A stretch of DNA of 64,000 bases, from assembly GCA_016808115.1 (NCBI GenBank), contig JAEQBH010006818.1, positions 124,001 to 188,000 of the forward strand. Reading direction: 5' to 3'. The stretch is from Tetrastigma voinierianum. Taxonomy: Eukaryota > Streptophyta > Magnoliopsida > Vitales > Vitaceae. Position 1 is the stretch's first letter; every line of letters begins with the position of its first letter. The translations under genes and the position numbers were made by a program. Of the stretch, positions 33,440 to 44,595 are shown one piece after another. The notes under the pieces are model-generated. The model did not search any database. It was not told the origin of the DNA and was given only the letters and a program-made list of their open reading frames with translations.

Positions 33440-34680
33440 CACGCAATTGGAAGCCTTGACAATTTTGGTACGAAGCGGCGGTGATTACTATGGTACAACG
33501 ACAGGTTCTTGGTCATCCCTACGAAGATCCCGATGAGTATATGGGAAGATTCGCGAGGATGGCGACACGATCAAGTTGAATGAGAGACCAAAGTAATCAA
33601 GGCTGCGGCTCTTCCCTTTTCAGCTAAAGAGAGATGTGGCAGCAACTTGGTTTGATTCACTGCCAGTGGGATCAGTGAATAGCTGGGAAGAGTTGGTGGA
33701 GGCCTATGAAGCGATTTTTTCCTTCAACTCCTTGAGGAGAGAGAGGAGAAATAATTGTCTTCAAGTAGGGGAAGATGAGAGTCTACACAATGCATGGGAG
33801 AGATACGAAACTGATTAAAAAAAGATGCCCTATGCATGGAATAGATCTAACCACTCATATGGATATATTTTATCATGCTATGAATTATGCCTTCAAGGGT
33901 ATAATTGATGTTCTGCTGTGGGGCTTGTAAGAGAAGAAGTGCAGAAGAGGCAAGGCAGCTGATTGAAGACCTTGCCAAATCTGATTACAAGGCTGTGCGA
34001 AACTTCGAGGCGACAACAGGCGAAGGGAAGTGGTTTGATTGATCTAAACTGAATGACTACCATAGAAGCAAAATTGGATGTAGTGATAAACAAATTGGGA
34101 AGCAATGAGAGAATAATGCATACTGCACATGAAGTGGGAGCAATAGATGAAGGAGAAAGAAGAAAGAGTGTTGAAGAAGGACCAAACCATGAGGGTTCTT
34201 ACCAGGTTGAGGAGGCATAGTACTTGAATGCTAATAGGAGCTACACTTTCAAGCCAAACCCCAACCTACCCACTCATTAAACACCAGCACTCGGGGACTA
34301 TGAGTATTTTCTCATGAGGTGGAGGGCATGGGAGACGGACTAGGAATGAATTACCATCGGCTCGTGCTCGACCCGAGGTTCCCGAGAACAACGACCTTGA
34401 GGAGGGACAATAGAGGAGAATATCGGGATTCGAAAGGACTCAATGTTTGAGTCGGATGTTGTATTTCATGTCGAGAAAATAAGAGAATTTTGAATTTGCA
34501 TGAGAAAGATTTTTACAGTGGAAAATTTCCAAGCAAACACAATTGTGTTTCAAACAAATACTAATGCTTCATTGAGGAACTTGGAAACTCAAGTAGAGCG
34601 GCTAGCCCTTTCCTTGAATAAATAATCAAAGAATGCATTTCCCAATAGTATAGAGATAAATCCAAAAGATTTCACACCTA
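33440..34680 (+). pseudogene. Athila gag, frameshifted
   Basis: Capsid remnant. The blocks in order are GHPYEDPDEYMGRFARMA (about 33510-33565), LFPFQLKRDVAATWFDSLPV (33612-33670), WEELVEAYEAIF (33685-33720), then after shifts a QLIEDLAKSDYK-like stretch (33955-33995), and finally ASLRNLETQVERLALSLN (about 34565-34620) with NPKDF. This is the Athila gag order up to just before the ITLRSGK motif, which is missing. At least four frameshifts. The rest of the polyprotein does not follow. Confidence 0.85.
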
Positions 34681-35324
34681 CTTCATTGTGAGGGGTGATA
34701 TATTGAATTGCGAGAAACAAGAAGATGTAGGATGAAACAGACATTAGAAAGAAATTGAGGAAGAACAACTCAGACTAGAGGAGCATATAAGAAGATGCTA
34801 AAAATGAAGAATTTATCATAAATGTCTAAGTTAAGGACATAAAAATGAGCAGCTTCTTAGGAGGCAACCCAAGCGGAAATTTTTAATTTTTATGTTCTTA
34901 GATTTTGTGTGTTTGATTTTTCAATTTTTAATTCTGTTTGAAGTTATATTTTTAGTGGTTGTTAATTTTTCAAGACAATGAAGCTATATTAAAAATGAAT
35001 TTTATCATGAAGCACACTGTCTCAAACTGAAATATGCAAAAAATAGATACAAGGGGGAGTATTTCTATTTCCCTTAATTTGTTTAATGATGATGCATAAT
35101 TGAAGTTTAGGGGAATATGATTTTTATTTTAGTTATTCTGAACATCATCTATGCTAATTTTCTTGAATAAAGAAATGAAATGTCATTGTTCATACTTGAA
35201 TTGAGGGTCTTTGATGATTAAATGAGTCTTCACAAGTATGTTCAGAAGGGTATGAGTGGATGCACCTTGTTTTGAAAGTATCTTGAGTGAAAACTGAGAG
35301 AGAGGCAATTCTGAAATGAAAGTT
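34681..35324 (+). other. noncoding junction where pol is missing
   Basis: Soon after gag comes cttaggaggcaacccaagcg (about 34855), a segment found downstream of pol in Athila-type elements. The protease, RT, RNase H and integrase genes are therefore absent, apparently removed in one or more deletions. Confidence 0.6.
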
Positions 35325-35757
35325 CAATGTTGCGACATAATTTCTCTGTGTTGTGACATAAATAACTGTGGACTCAATTTGAAAATAACATTTTCTGTCA
35401 CGACATAGATTTTTCATTATCACGACATAGATTGAAATGGGCATCATAAATAATGTCGCAACATTTCTTGCAATGTCACGACATTTGACTCACCTTGTCC
35501 ACAAGTGATTGCAAAACTTTGTCGTGACATTTATTTCTAAATGTCGCGACATAGTAGAAAAAAAAATGGAACACACCCTAGGTCATTGGTTTCGCGACAT
35601 TTAATGAAGGAAAAACAAATAGCTAGCTTATAAATATAAAATTTTTGAAAATTGGAAGGCCACCTTTCTCATAAACCATCAAACCTCTCGACTTCCTTCC
35701 TCGATCTCTCTCATCTTTCCTCACGAAACCCTAGAGTTATAAAACCCCAACCTTACC
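35325..35757 (+). promoter_or_regulatory. possible internal promoter of ORF2: palindrome array, TATA box and leader
   Basis: 35325-35600 carries about ten exact or one-step variants of TGTCGCGACA, the motif otherwise seen in the LTR U3. After it come TATAAATA at 35629-35636, a pyrimidine-rich leader (ctcgacttccttcctcgatc and similar) and the ATG at 35758 in good context (taccATGt). The order and spacing copy that of the LTR promoter. Promoter activity is inference. Confidence 0.45.
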
Positions 35758-36950
35758 ATGTTTAGTAGGCGCACCTTATTCCAAATGCAGGAGAGCGAGA
35801 TGATGGATACGCCACTTGAAGTGGAGGAAGAGGCGGATTCGAAACTCAATCAAGGAAATCTGAGGCTGAAGAAAGAATTGAAGATAGAGGAGAGCACAGA
35901 GCGGTAGGGAAGAATTAAGAAAAGGAAGAAGGGAGAAATTTGAAAAGTAGAGCTTGATCTCGAATAAGCGGCAACTCTCATGGAGATGAGTTTGAAGGAC
36001 ATGGGCTTCATTGTGGAAAGAGGATTCAGAAAGCTTATGTCTCCTTTCGATGAAATGCTTGCAAAGAGAAGATGACAATCACTGGGCGAGCACAAAGAAC
36101 TGGTTGTGCTGTGATGGTGAAAGAATTTTTTGAACATGGTAAAGAGGAAGGAAAGAGGTGTATGTCGGAGGAATGATGGATAGACTTTAGCAAGAAGATA
36201 AATACCTTCATTCAATGCGAAGGTGCGAGAAAAGATGGTTCAAAGTTCGAGGAAACTCTTGAAGGAGCAGTATCAAAACATAATAGACTTACTTTACAAT
36301 TTGGGAAGGGAAAATGGAAGGGGAGAAAGAAAACCCTATACAAATCCAGTGCTAGAGGAGACTTAATTGAAGAGGCTAAGGTATGGTTCTATTTCATCAG
36401 CTTTGTCCTTTTGCCATCGAAGCACCTAAGAACAGTGAGAGAAGGGATAGTGATCCTCCTCACATGCATTCTTTGAAGGAGTCTGAAAATGAATGTGGGG
36501 AAAATAATTGAAAAATCTATCTTAGTTATGCGAGTAATTGTAGGGGATTGATTCACACCCGGCGACAATAACCGGCCTTTGCTTCTGGGAGTTGAAGCGA
36601 GAATGGGAAAAAGAAGGAAACATATCGAGGCATCCCCTGCAACCTTGGCGGGAGTGACTAAAGGCCTTAAGAGCAGAGGAAGGGGAAGAAGAGGTGGAAG
36701 AAGAAAGGGGAATGAAAAGTCTGATGAGCCAACACAATGGCAAAGTCCACCCAAAGACTGACAAAATTTCAAGAAAGTCAAAGCCCACAATCGAATGCAT
36801 CCCGGACTAGAAGAGAAACCCTTCGGTAACAAGGCGAGAGTTCGAGGGAACCAATGTAATAATGCAAAGCGATAGAGATGCTACAAATCCATGAAACGGA
36901 GATGAAAGAAAGGGATGATCAACTGAAGCTCAACTTCCTGACTCGGGGAT
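35758..36950 (+). pseudogene. Athila ORF2, plant-transposon protein family
   Basis: Starts MFSRRTLFQMQESEMMDTPL; this first frame stops after 49 codons (35907). Later blocks in other frames are AVMVKEFFEHGKEEGKRC (about 36110-36165), EEAKVWFYFISFVLLPSKHL (36370-36430) and KMNVGKIIEKSI (about 36490-36525), then a basic tail with SRGRGRRGGRRKGN (36670-36715). The FYFI.LLP..H....R....L and NVGKII blocks match the 'putative plant transposon protein' family known from Athila ORF2-type proteins. Several frameshifts. Function in the intact element is unknown. Confidence 0.65.
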
Positions 36951-39357
36951 GAGTACATGGAGCGAGCTTCAGAAGGGCCAGAATCTGGAGGATGCCTTGA
37001 AGCAAAGAGGTGAAGAATGGAGAGTTGAATTAGAAAAAAGGGACATTACTGGTTGAATAGTATGACACACTAAAAGCAAAGCTTTCGCCTAATGACCTAT
37101 GAGCAAGTCAACGGCAAAACACTTCTTGAATCATTGGCTAAAAGGTAGCGAGAACTAACAGAAAGCAATGTAAAATTTTTGGACTGGGCTATGAAGACAG
37201 TCTTAAACAAGAACAAAGTGTCATTGCCATAAATCAAAATCTCAAGATTGGCTATTGCCTTACAGTGGTCCCTCGAGGTGTAACAAACCCCCCAATACCA
37301 TTCTCTAACCCAAATCCAGATCAAGAAGGACCTTCTAAACCTTGTAAAGCACCAGCCCAAAATAAAACCCCTAGTGAAACAAGAAAAAAAAGAGCTAACC
37401 CCAGTTGAAGAGGTTGAATAATACTTAAGAATGGAAGTTACTTAAGGAAAGAGAATTTGAAATGAGTAAAAAATGAAAAATTGTCACCTTTCTTATATCT
37501 TCTTCCTCTATGTAACCAATGCCAAATCCTTGACAAATTCAATAAAATAGAAAAGTCTTTGCAAGATTGGTGTTCACTTTTGTTTGATTTTTCTCATTTG
37601 TTTGTTTGTTTTGTCTAATTTTTCTTTCCTACATGTTTAATAGTTAGAAATTTTTTACTTGTAGTAAATGAATTAGTTGAATAATTGAGAAACTAGTTAC
37701 CTGGATCTAATTGTCAATTTGCTGCAACATGTTTGGTTGACTAGAATTGATTAAAAGAATGACATTATGGTTATGTTGGATCGTTTGAGTTGAATGCATG
37801 ATTAAAATGAACCTCTTGACTTGTTAAACAACACAACAACAAATCTCAAAACAAACCAAACAAAAAATCTGATAGATGCATTGGGGTACGATAAAAATGA
37901 ATGGAATTGGAAGGTTCTAAGGTTACAAATAAATGTGTTGAACTTCAAGAAGAAGGAAGACTTTAATAAATTGATGAAATAGAAAAGACCTATAATTTTG
38001 TTTGTGTAAACAGTTTGGTTATAAAAATCTTGATAACCCACACACATGAAAGTGAAAATTACTCACGAAAAAAATTGTGCTATGATTAGGAACATCTTAT
38101 GGGATCCATCCACGGTAATCTCTCGATGTCCTCGAACTTGTTGGATTATTTGTCGAGAAAAATCTAAGCGATACCCTTGCAGGAAATGATTTAGGCCGTC
38201 CTTGGAAGTTTGAGCCTTTTAACCTACCTATGATATGCATAAGCATATACAATTCCACTATTTGAGCTTATAATGTCTCATAAATCAACCGACCAAATGA
38301 GAAGCCAATTTCCTTCCTAAACATAATCCTATAGTAAAGAACCACTTATTTTGATTATCATACAAAATACATCGATGACGAGAAAATGACAAGTTTGGGG
38401 AAAGTTATTTCAAGTTGGAGAAGAAAGAAGGAAAGTAGTGAAAGGGTTGAGAAAGGCAATGAAAAGAAATAAGGAGAGATGAAGAGAATTATGAGAAAAG
38501 AAGATGTGAAAGGAAAAGCATCAAGGAGGAATGAGTTTGGTCTTGTAGCTTTCCTCGACCAGACAATTAAGTTCTTAGGAATTGTTCAGCGCTGTACCCT
38601 AATGCCATCTAGTATGGGAGTTACTAACCCAAAGTTTGTTAAGGGTGGTAGAAAGCTTAAAAGACAAAGCCATACCATTTCCATAAAACTTGGTGAGAGA
38701 TAAAGTGAAAAGCTTCTAAAATAAGGAAGGAAGTTATCTTAAGTGTGTGTGGAAAAGGAAGAAAAAATACCATAATGAAGAATATACGAGAAAGATGCAC
38801 AAACTGATGGGAAAGGTTAAAAACTTACAATCAAGAATCAAGGATGTATCGATAAGGAAAGAGTGTAAGTTGTCGGTGAAATCTAGAGTAAATTGAGCCT
38901 AAATTATCTATTTATCTACCCTAATTACCCGAGCCACACATTCTGAAACTGAGGAGCTGTTGATCTTGAAAGTGGTATTATGCCTACATTAGTGGAGAGT
39001 AATATGATGAACAAGCATATGGGACTTTAAAAATGAAAGAGAGTATGCCAACTGAGTATTATTCCAGAAGAGTAACTGATCTGCCAAGGAAAAGAGGAAA
39101 GACCAGCACACACACAAAAATCAAGATTTAATGATTAAATCGTTTATACCATATGAATTATTTTTTGGTTGATGAACTTAGTGAAAATCTTCCTGATTCT
39201 ATGATTGGAAACATATTTAAAAATAATTTTACAATTGATTTATGTTTCTTGCCCAATTGAGCTTTAAACAGAAAAATGTCCTTAAAAATCAAAGCTAAAT
39301 TGTTTGAGGACAAACAAAATTTTCTTTTCTTTGCTTAGGGATAAGCAAAACTTTAAG
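36951..39357 (+). other. 3' noncoding part of the Athila element
   Basis: Noncoding, AT-rich with GA-rich patches. The 38479-38703 open frame is lysine/arginine-rich and resembles nothing I know. The last 70 bp (tgtttgaggacaaacaaaat and following) are typical of the region just before an Athila polypurine tract. Confidence 0.5.
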
Positions 39358-39367
39358 TTTGGGGGAA
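39358..39367 (+). promoter_or_regulatory. polypurine tract
   Basis: tttGGGGGAA directly before LTR B (TGATGAGTC), preceded by ctttaag as in many Athila elements. Confidence 0.7.
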
Positions 39368-39369
39368 TT

Positions 39370-42244
39370 TGATGAGTCTTAAACTCATCTATTTTTAATC
39401 CATTTTTATGGCATGTTTTTAATAGTTTAGAAACTGTTGTATGCCAAATTATGGAACATTCCTGACTTTGTGTTTTGTAGGTGTTAATTGAAAGTGATAG
39501 AAAACAAGCGAAAAGCCAAAAAATGGAAATTGCAGTCTTTGTCGCGACGTAGTTTTGTATGTGTAACACAATTCAAACATGCTAAAACAATTATGTTGCA
39601 GCCATCAACTAAATGTCACAACAAAGCTCAGGCATAACTCAAGGCTGAAATAGCAATTTTGTGGCGACAAAGAGTTTTTCTATCGTGACATTTTTGAAGA
39701 AGATTTTGAAGAAAACTTTCATGACAATCCTTAACTCTATCGCAAAAAGATCAAGGCAGAGAACAAAGGAGCTGTGTCGCGACAATAAATCCTCTGTCGC
39801 AACATAAAAAGCTGAAGACAAACAGATGAACTTTGTCGCGACAAAAATGCTGAAACACAGAAAGCTGAGTCATGAGACAAGTGTTTTTATGTTGCGGCAA
39901 AGTTTTTAGAACCAAGCCAGCTCAAGGAGGAATTTCTGTCACAACAAAGAAAATCATGTCACAACATAACATTTAGAATTCACAACTAACAGCAACAAAA
40001 TCTCTATCGCGACAAAGATTATTTCAGTCGCGACAAATAAAACATGAAGGAGGTGAATTCTCTTTCACGACAAGGAGTTGAAGAGCAACATAAAAAGAGT
40101 ACCGACAAAGAAACTCATGTTGAGACATAGTAACAAAATGAAGGCAGAATCTCTATCGTGACAAAGAAATTTTCTGTCACAACAGAGAAATTTTATGTCG
40201 CGACAATAAAAGCTATGGAATGAAAAGAGTGCCATTTGCGACATAATAAATTAGGCAGGACACATAAATTTAAGAAAAGAATGAGATTAGTGAAGGAAAT
40301 ATATTATCATGACAAAGATTTCTATGTCCCTGACACACAACTTCGTGACAAAAGAATTAGAAAAGAAAAGTCTGTCGCGACGAGGAGTTTCGTAGCCATG
40401 TGAGAAATTTAACTAAGGACTCGAAAGTACGTTGCGATAAAGGAAACTCTGTCATGTGATTAATAGTGAAAGGAAAATGTTTATCGCGACCGAAAAATTA
40501 TGTCTGTAGGACTCGAAGCGAAGGACATGAGAAGCCGGTTGCAAACAAATTTGGTGCCACGACACAATACATTCTTGTTGCGACAAGAACAAGATTGTTA
40601 CACCAAAATTCTGTTGCGACATTATCAAAGTCTATCGCGATAGAATTCAAGAATGAGCTTAGAAGGCAATTCGTGTGAGAAGGCTGTACTACGATGAGGC
40701 TGACAACAAAAAAGCGAAAACTCTATCGCGACAAATTTTTCTATTTCGTGAGTGACCAATTTGGGCTAGGATCCACAAACGCAATTAATGAAGTGTGTGA
40801 CATTGGGAAGTCATAATAGATGCATCTGGGGCGTGCGCTGTCTTCCTGACTCTAGAACGTTTGAGTGGTTTGAAGACTCTTGTATAGTTTATTTTTATTT
40901 TATTTTTCTTTTATTTTCTTTTTAGTAGAGTTAGTTTTAGTAGAGTTGCAATGTAGATTTTAGTTGGTATTCTTTTTAGATTTTAAGTTGGGTATTGAGC
41001 GAAGTGCGACTTGGTAGATTTGTTTATAAAATCATCTTTCTCATTACTGTCTGATTACAAATGGAGGATGGAAGGTTTCTGGAGTCATTTATTTCAGTTT
41101 GTTCATTACTTCAATGAATTTTCCATATCAGTTAATCACTGATATGAGTGATCCAGTTTTGAAAAGTTGAGCTCTCCAGAAATGAGTCAATGATGATATT
41201 CATTTTTATGCATAAGGTGGAAGAATGCCTTAATTAGAATTCTTGAATTTATTTGATTGGTATTGTTCTTGAATTTATTTTGTTCAGTATAATAAGTGTA
41301 CCCAGCTTGAGTCCGTTATCTCACTGCGATTTCGGGAGGCCGCTAAGTGACACGAGAGATGGAGAATCCTAAGAGTATAAATTTGTTCTTTGTGGGTATG
41401 AGTGAACTAATACTAAGGAGCAATGAACTCACGATTGGTTACTTAAATAGATCACCAACTTACTCGTAATTTGAGGATAGTTGAATGAAGTATCAGTTTA
41501 ATCAATAAGAGGTTTCTTCTCTTTATACTAAATTGATTCTGATCCCGTGTTCGCAAGGATCTAATCATGGAGATGAAAATTTTCATCAGAAATGAAGGAT
41601 GAGGTGTGTCAGGTGGAGAAGGCACGATATCCTATACGTGGGAGGCGAATTCTCCAAAGGCAAGATATGAAGTATGAAGTACTAAGAAGGAAAAATGCTT
41701 AAATCTTATAAGGGTCACAAATTACAAGTAATGAGATTAGAATCATATCTTAGAAAATGAATATGAACCTTTAATCGTGAAAAGTATGAGATTTAAGGGA
41801 GAAATCAAACTATACAACCATGCATCTTGACAAACTCAGTTTTCGATTTAAAGTGAGCTATGAATCGATAAGATCACGAGAAATTGATTGTCATTCATTG
41901 ATCTATATTAGGTTTTGTCTCACTCAGTAAATTCCCAAACCGCTTATTAAAGAAAATTATTTTCAAGTATATATAGGAATTGAATGCAGGACTAAAATTC
42001 TTTTTAGTCATCTAGTATCCTTGATGAATTTCAAATAGTAATGATCTTGAGTAGTTAGGGTAATTAGTCTTTTGATTTATCATCATTCCTCATGGGAACA
42101 ATATCTGGATTTTAAATATCCACTTTATTACTTATGCGACACATTGCACTTGCGAGTAATCAAGACCCGACTAAATTTTAATGAATACATTTCTTGAAGG
42201 AGCTAATCAATCTTTTGCCTAAATACCCCTGACATACGTAACAA
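39370..42244 (+). repeat. Athila LTR B (complete)
   Basis: 2,875 bp from TGATGAGTCTTAAAC to acgtaaca. Carries the TGTCGCGACA array at about 39540-40735, mostly in decayed forms, then the tttagtagagttagtttt segment and the terminal part shared with LTR A. It serves as 3' LTR for the preceding element and is followed by its own PBS-like sites. Confidence 0.9.
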
Positions 42245-42251
42245 GTTTTTT

Positions 42252-42267
42252 GGCACCTTTGCCTGGC
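42252..42267 (+). promoter_or_regulatory. primer binding site after LTR B, copy 1
   Basis: TGGCACCTTTGCCTGG, preceded by aacaagtttt as after LTR A. Confidence 0.65.
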
Positions 42268-42352
42268 CCGAATAGTTCTTAAGTGGCGATTACTAGAAAT
42301 TTGGCATATCTGACTAGCATCATATAGTTTTGAAGTGCAGCCAACGAGTTTT

Positions 42353-42370
42353 TGGCGTCGTTTCCAAGGA
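42353..42370 (+). promoter_or_regulatory. primer binding site after LTR B, copy 2
   Basis: TGGCGTCGTTTCCAAGGA, 101 bp after copy 1. The DNA after it (attcctttggtaatagtgtt) matches sequence at 32925 that precedes the second site after LTR A, so the two leaders are rearranged relative to each other. Confidence 0.55.
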
Positions 42371-43090
42371 TTAGCTAATATTCCTTTGGTAATAGTGTTA
42401 TTAATTTGTGTTTATACATAAAAATGTCTTAACGATGCCCTTCTACTACGATCTATGATGGCTCAAGGAGAGGGACCAATGATGGCGTGATCTGAAAATC
42501 ATGATGGGGATAATGCGGATTGACAACAAAGTGAATATCCGTTAGTCCATTCAGCAGTGAAGATGATTTCACATGCTACAGGATGAGGCAGCGGGTCACA
42601 GGAAAATTTGGTCAGAACATTGGAGTATTGGAAATCCATTTAGAGGTTGACAAGAGAAGGATGACACAACCTGATTAGGATTCGTTTTCGGCTGGTTTGA
42701 GTCCGCAGGCATTGGCACCCAATCTGATGATTCATCCAATGATGCCAACATTTTTCCTCATTACACAATGAGTTGCCAATTAAACCTTCTTCACATCCTT
42801 CGGGTTCCATTGGTGAATATGGAATGATTAACTATCCTCATGATCCATAAATGTCATTCCAAACTCCATATCAAATGCAACAAGGATTTCAAACAAGCAT
42901 GTGGATGAACCTCGAATTTCCTATCCATGGAAAGGTTGTGGGTACAAGTCAAGACATTTATGCATGGCATGTTCGATCTTATAATCAATATTATCGGAAC
43001 ACTATGTCTTGGTATGAGTATTGTCTTCACCAAGATGGGATCCCTTCGTCAAATGTTGCAATGGAGCCATGATCAACATTTTGGTTTTAA
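42371..43090 (+). other. unrecognised coding-like remnant after LTR B
   Basis: The open frame 42851-43072 (73 codons) has a protein-like composition rich in Tyr, Met and Gln (MSFQTPYQMQQGFQTSMWMN, then NQYYRNTMSWYEYCLHQ). Upstream, 42455-42840 seems to continue the same reading with stops (Ser/Pro/Met-rich). It is not Athila gag: the corresponding region after LTR A differs. I do not recognise it. It could be the C-terminus of a DNA transposon protein or a captured host fragment. Confidence 0.35.
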
Positions 43091-43299
43091 GGCATTCGAT
43101 GTGATATCGATCTGTATATTTCATTATTAATGTCATTTTACACTTTTACAAATTATTTCCATAAATTTCAAAGTATTTTTGTTAATTTCCAATATATCGA
43201 TATTCATGTAAAATATTCATCGATATATCTCCGATATCCGATATATCCGTAAAATCCAACTATCGATATATTCATCGAAATCGATATTTTTAACCATGC
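43091..43299. repeat. ATCGATA-rich segment, possible transposon end
   Basis: Several copies of atatcgata and its variants within about 110 bp (43190-43295), ending in tttttaaccatg exactly where the copia similarity begins. Terminal regions of some plant DNA transposons look like this. No partner end was found. Confidence 0.3.
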
Positions 43300-44595
43300 T
43301 TGGTACATATGATCATCTTATCATCACTATCGACAATAAGCATGTCATTTACGTATAGACGTACAATGGCATATCCATGTTTTGTATCCTTGATGTTGAC
43401 ACACTTGTCACATTCATTTATTTTAAATCCATGCTACATCATAACGTTGTCAAATTTCTCATGTCATTGTTTCGGTTGTTGTTTTAAGCCATACAAGGAT
43501 TTCACTAATTCTGAGACTTTCTTTTCTTGTCTATAAGTAGTAGAAAAACCCTCCAAATTGCTCCATGTAAAATATCTTCATCTAAATCTCCATTAATAAA
43601 GGTTGTTTTCACATCCGTTTGATGTACTTAAAGGTTTCTTAATGCAGCAAAATCAAGCACCATCCTTATAGAATTTATTCTCGTCACAGGAAAATATGTA
43701 TCAAAATAATCTAGGCCCTCAGTTGTAGCTTTTGATCACAAGTTTAGCTTTGTATTTGTCAATTGATCCATCTACTTTCCTTTCCTTCTTGAAAACGCAC
43801 TTGGAACTTAAATGTTTACAACCTAGCATAAGACCCACTAGTTCCTAAGTATGGTTATGTAGTATGGAATCAATTTCACTCTTAATGACCTATTTTCACA
43901 TGAGACCATCAGTAGAGTTTATTGCCTCTTAATGGTTTGAGGTTCCCCTTCAGTATAAATGTTAGAAAATGAGACAAAGTTTTTCTACCCTTGCTCTTTC
44001 TTGCATTTGGGTTGAATCTTTATATTGATCTTAACTAATTTCATCAATAGTCTCCGACGTCGTTTTGATGGCTTGGCTCCTCCTTGGAGTTACATGGAAA
44101 TATATCTTCAAAGAATGATGCATTCCTTGATTCCATTATCCTATTCTTGTGAATATCTGGGATATTCGATTAATGGATAAGCCCAGATAAACATTACCAT
44201 TATGTGCATACCCGATGAAAATGATCAGCGATCTTGGGTCCTATCTTCACTATTTTAGGGTGGAGGAGCTGCCACTTTAGTAAGACATCCTCACACTCGT
44301 AAGTATTTGTAAGATGACTTTCTCCCTTTCCAAAACTCCTTATGGAGTCTTCTCTTGCTTTCTTTAAGGACCTTATTGAGTAATTAGCGGGTTAAAACGG
44401 GTTCTCCCCGTATGTTTTGGTATCGAAGCGCTGATGCAAATCACAGGGGGTCGTTAATCATCCATCGAACCTCTGGAATTCAGAGTGGATATCCATATGA
44501 CTCGATGTCACATCATTATTTTCACATTTACCGGGACTCGTAACTTAATAGTTTCAGGCCTTATCTCCCTTATGTTGAAGCCTGATGAGTAGAAC
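43300..44595 (-). pseudogene. copia integrase C-terminus and reverse transcriptase
   Basis: Minus strand. Integrase end: a WKGRK, SYKYLRV, CLTKV, KIVKIGPKI, SNIPDIHKN and SRNASFF series (about 44340-44110). RT: IESM/MxxNKTW region (about 43860), then ASLRxLSTSNGCENNLY-like decayed ALNG (about 43620), and FKINECDKC, IKDTKHGYAIVRLYVNDMLI (about 43430-43345). The catalytic YVDD reads YVND, so the first Asp codon has mutated. The RT is cut soon after this by 43091-43299 and RNase H is missing. Probably the same element as 47977-49894, separated by the solo LTR. Confidence 0.8.

Larger units (their letters stand above)
24808..42244 (+). mobile_element. Athila-type element with nested chromovirus
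   Basis: Plus-strand Ty3/gypsy element. 5' LTR 24808-32788 (interrupted 25909-31065), duplicated PBS, gag, no pol, ORF2, 3' noncoding region, PPT, 3' LTR 39370-42244. Without the nested insert the LTRs measure about 2,824 and 2,875 bp, in good agreement. Both start TGATGAGTCTTAAA. The 3' LTR is followed by a further pair of PBS-like sites rather than host flank, so the right boundary is not a clean insertion end. No autonomous function remains. Confidence 0.85.

Noticed and set aside
38479..38703. 74-codon Lys-rich ORF
   Set aside because: Lies in the 3' noncoding region of the Athila element in GA-rich DNA, without recognisable motifs.
44413..44425. iMet PBS-like TGGTATCGAAGC on the plus strand
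   Set aside because: It lies inside antisense copia integrase sequence (QNxxGE block) with no LTR end before it, so the match is coincidental.
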